A DNA stretch of 64,000 nucleotides from Toxoplasma gondii ME49 (Eukaryota; Apicomplexa; Conoidasida; Eucoccidiorida; Sarcocystidae), in NCBI RefSeq assembly GCF_000006565.2, contig NC_031472.1:2164227-2228226 (forward strand), written 5' to 3'. Position numbers and translations under genes: made by a program. The notes below the pieces were generated by a model. The model was given only the letters and a program-made list of their open reading frames with translations, did no database searches and was not told the origin of the DNA. Below, piece after piece: positions 61,301-64,000 of this stretch (its first letter is position 1; each line of letters opens with the position of its first letter).

Positions 61301-64000
61301 CAGTAACTTCTCGAGTTGCAAAGCGCCTCATTCATCCCAAACTGCCTGCAGTCTTGGACTTCCTCCCTTGTGAGAAGCCACGGTTGAATGGGGCGAAAGG
61401 ATTCAACGAGGTACACCAGACACTCGGCTGGGCGTCCTGGAAAGGCAAACCAAGCGAGGTAACACGAGCATGCTGTTGAGTTCGAAGAGGTTTTCCACGT
61501 CGTTGCAGACTCGATTTCTCCAAAGAGCCCTTCAAGCCCGACACGACTGAGAATCTACTCCTGAATCTCCTCTGCGTTTTCATCCACTGATCCAGCTCCG
61601 GATGGATTCTAAGATGTCTGTGCAGTTCGCTGGCGGTTTTGAGGTGTCACACAAATCCTACTTCCGCCGCCTGTCCCTGCAGCCACAATGCGCTGCACCT
61701 TCAAACATAAATCCGTCTCAAGGTGTACACTCTTCCTTTATCTTAAAGTCGATCCTTCCACGAAAAGACACACCGGTCGCTTTGCCGCTGTTCTCTTCGA
61801 GGCGCTTGCATCCAAAAGGGAACGGAACTGCGAGTACTGGATCCCGCCACTCGCGAATAAGTCGTCGCTCTGCCCTGCGATCCTTAATGACGCATGCAAA
61901 CAGCGCAACCCTATCAGCCTTCGCCCCGCCTTCCCAGCGCCCCTCCCCTCCTCCGTGTAGAGCCGGGATTCACGATAAAAAGACCGTAGCTAGATCGTGT
62001 CTTTGCATGCCCGCTTGTCTGTTGCATGCAAACACCTTGGAAACTGCAGCTTCCAGGAGGAGCACCGAACGCTTACTTGAGTAGGGGACGACTTCACAGA
62101 AGAGGATGATGAGACACATGAAGATGCCTAGCCCTCTCGCGCGCTTGCAGAGGCTCCAGTAGACGTAGGGGGTCGAGACGCGCGTGACCTCGCCTATGGC
62201 AAGTTCGAACGCCATGATGGGGAGGCAAACCAAGAGGAGGGCTGCTGTGTAGATGAAGAAGATCCAGCCTGCACATTCATACTTGAGAACTTCGGCCCAG
62301 AGATCCTCCATCGACTGCGTGCTCACCAGGACAATCACGCACAGGATGTACAGACAGGCTTTCTGGCCCCAGTAGCCCCGGTTTCGCTGGCGGTCGAGCC
62401 AGTTCACTGTGTCGGCGTCGAGCGTCCTGATCATGCGAGGGTACTCCAGAAGGTCGGAGAGCCTCGCGACCTCATCTGGGCTCCGCGATGCAATCGCAGG
62501 GTTCTGCTCCGCCCACACAAAGTCTTGCGGAAGGACGTCCATCTGCGTCCCGCCAGACAACCGCGTCACGACCTCGTGGAGAGCCTGGAGGTGTGCTCGG
62601 CTGTGGTTCGAAGCTGCGTAGCTCACACTTCGGTAGATAAATTCGCGTTCGAGTTCTCGGCGGGTCATCGCGCCTCCGTCTGGGAAGATTCCCGCCACGT
62701 TCCGGTACAAGGGACCTGCGCGAAACTCGCCAATCGCCTGGCGATATAGCCCGCGCCGCGCCGCTTGGAAGAGCTCTGCAGGTGTCGCCAGAGTCCGCAG
62801 GCTGCTGCCGACACTCGTCGAGGAAACCAGCACAGCTGCGGCGCTGCTTTGAGACTTCCAGCCACCCTGCCCTCGCGTGGGCCGCCGCCTGAGGCTGTCG
62901 GAGGAGCGATCGCGCCCCCGGAGTAGGGCTCCGTCTGAGGCGTTCCGCCGCGGGTTTGGCATCCCCGGCACAACCGCTGGGAAGCTGTTGGAAGCCCCAA
63001 CGTCTGGGGCGTGGCTGTTGAGAGGCGGGGGCACATGATTCCCAGAGGCTGTGAGTCTCTTTGTGTCCAACTTCAGGAGCTCCGTATCGAGTGCAGGGAC
63101 AGGCGGGCGAGGATGGGGTTCCCTGGTGGACCACCGGAGGCGGCGGGGGGTCCCCTGAGTGTCCGAGCGCCCGCCATCGGTGCGGTAACCTGCAGAGAGG
63201 TCCTCCACCGTGTCTGCAGAGGATCGCTCAAGGAGTGTTTGTCGTTCACATGCGGCACCTGGTGCTCGGCCGCCGTCAGGAAACTTCTTCTCGGATGCTG
63301 CGTGAACAGTCAGCAGCGGGGATAGCGAACATACGCTTCGAAGACAGACGCCCGTATCCTTGGTCACGTGGCTAAAACCGTCGACAGATTCGTCCTTCGA
63401 AGAGGTCCATTCTGACAAGAAAGCTTTGGCACTTCCCGTCCCGAAGGAGTCTCTTCGGGATCGCGCCCCCATGCTGAGACGCACGACGCGAAGCCCCAAA
63501 CTGTTCAATCTCTCACTCGCATGCGAACATCCGGGCGTGACCGCGCGACCTCTGTCGGCGACACGCACCGCGACCCCTGCATCATCGAAGGCTTCCTCTT
63601 CGGAGTCTTCGTTTTCCCCTTTTTCGTCGTCCGCGTCCCCCTCTTCCACTGTGGTGTGCGACGGAGCCTGGCGCGAGTGCCAGGGAACGAGGGCAGAAAT
63701 CCAGAACCTTCGAGATTCTCCGTCGTCCGCGAGCGGAGGCTCGCGAGTTGAGTCACAAGGAAAGTTAAGGGAATGCGACGGGGGTGCAGCCGGGCTTAGA
63801 AGGGGAGAGACGAGCGGGCTAAACTGCGTGAGCGTGTCGGGCAAACTTGACGCGGGGTCGCCGCTCTGCTCGCCACCCTTTCCACTTCCATGGCAGAAGT
63901 GGCGGTGGCCTTGTCGTGAAGAAAACGAACGAAGAAGCAATTCTGCAGGCACGGATAGCTCCGTCTGGAACAGGTCTGCAAGGTCGGTGGTGCTCAGCGG
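52274..64000 (-). CDS. Sodium:neurotransmitter symporter family (SNF/NSS, SLC6-like) transporter, N terminus off right edge
   Basis: Twelve exons: 64000-62077 (open to the edge), 61436-61252, 60934-60814, 60755-59997, 59701-59488, 59029-58947, 58484-58360, 57365-57288, 56772-56649, 55856-55606, 54595-54305 and 52924-52274. They total 4,806 nt, all in phase, at least 1,601 residues. A disordered N-terminal region of at least 500 residues precedes TM1. TM2 has the family signature (LPIMAFELAIGE). Extracellular loop 2 carries cysteines (DCRQFG, ALCNSRSYC, GYCVPYN). TM6 reads DLWVGIGLFSSLSS. TM8 has AHIFVVYPAAV, matching the LAFVVYPEA motif. TM11-12 includes VWWTICIKWVTPF, matching the WKFVTP motif. 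The tail is about 217 residues. Known relatives couple Na+ (and Cl-) entry to uptake of amino acids or related solutes at the plasma membrane. The substrate cannot be told. The TM1 ion-site motif is divergent. Confidence 0.85.
53100..53440. repeat. Purine/pyrimidine strand-asymmetric tract in SNF intron
   Basis: The plus strand is mainly A and G, so the gene-sense strand is pyrimidine-rich. It lies in the intron 54304-52925. Similar tracts occur at about 56060-56310 in the same gene. Confidence 0.7.
55361..55390. repeat. (AT)n microsatellite in SNF intron
   Basis: A TA run in the intron between exons 55856-55606 and 54595-54305. Confidence 0.85.
57781..57842. repeat. TATATACA/(AT)n microsatellite in SNF intron
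   Basis: Imperfect TATATACATATATACA units run into a pure TA stretch. It lies in the intron between exons 58484-58360 and 57365-57288. Confidence 0.85.

Noticed and set aside
62472..63134. Alternative minus-strand frame over transporter exon 1
   Set aside because: It is out of frame with the TM1-TM2 coding frame and has no recognisable motif.

Overview
The window is nuclear DNA from a cyst-forming coccidian apicomplexan close to Toxoplasma, Neospora or Hammondia. The evidence is SAG1-related-sequence (SRS) surface-antigen exons, RAP- and PPR-type organelle RNA-binding proteins, intron-rich genes with GTRAG donors and long pyrimidine tracts, serine- and acid-rich low-complexity protein segments, (AT)n tracts in non-coding DNA and TGCATGC words. 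I cannot separate the genera from sequence alone. All gene models were built by hand from splice signals and reading phase. None is supported by transcript data.

Layout. 1-5.2 kb: an SRS locus on the minus strand. It holds a lone second-domain exon cut by the left edge, a complete two-exon, two-domain SRS gene, and a frameshifted SRS remnant. 5.2-7.4 kb: no supported gene. 7.4-9.5 kb (-): a nucleoplasmin-type nuclear FKBP in three exons, including a 13-nt first exon. 10.6-14.3 kb (+): a RAP-domain protein in four exons. 16.7-33.6 kb (-): a very large PPR-like helical-repeat protein of about 3,255 residues in 11 exons. 37.9-39.0 kb (+): an intronless hypothetical protein. 39.4-50.6 kb (+): a 16-exon, roughly 1,000-residue protein ending in a MYND zinc finger, with one apparent single-base frameshift just before the finger. 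52.3-64.0 kb (-): a 12-exon divergent sodium:neurotransmitter-symporter-family (SNF/NSS) transporter whose N terminus runs off the right edge.

Relations. FKBP and RAP are divergent and share a 1.07-kb upstream region. RAP and PPR are convergent. PPR and the intronless gene are divergent across 4.3 kb. MYND and the transporter are convergent. RAP and PPR proteins are both expected to handle organellar RNA, but nothing shows that they are co-regulated. No operons, CRISPR arrays, tRNA or rRNA genes, or intact mobile elements were recognised.

Strongest points. The exon chains of four genes close in phase over long distances: 11 PPR exons sum to 9,768 nt, 12 transporter exons to 4,806 nt, four RAP exons to 1,716 nt, and the two SRS exons to 996 nt. 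The MYND chain misses by exactly one base.
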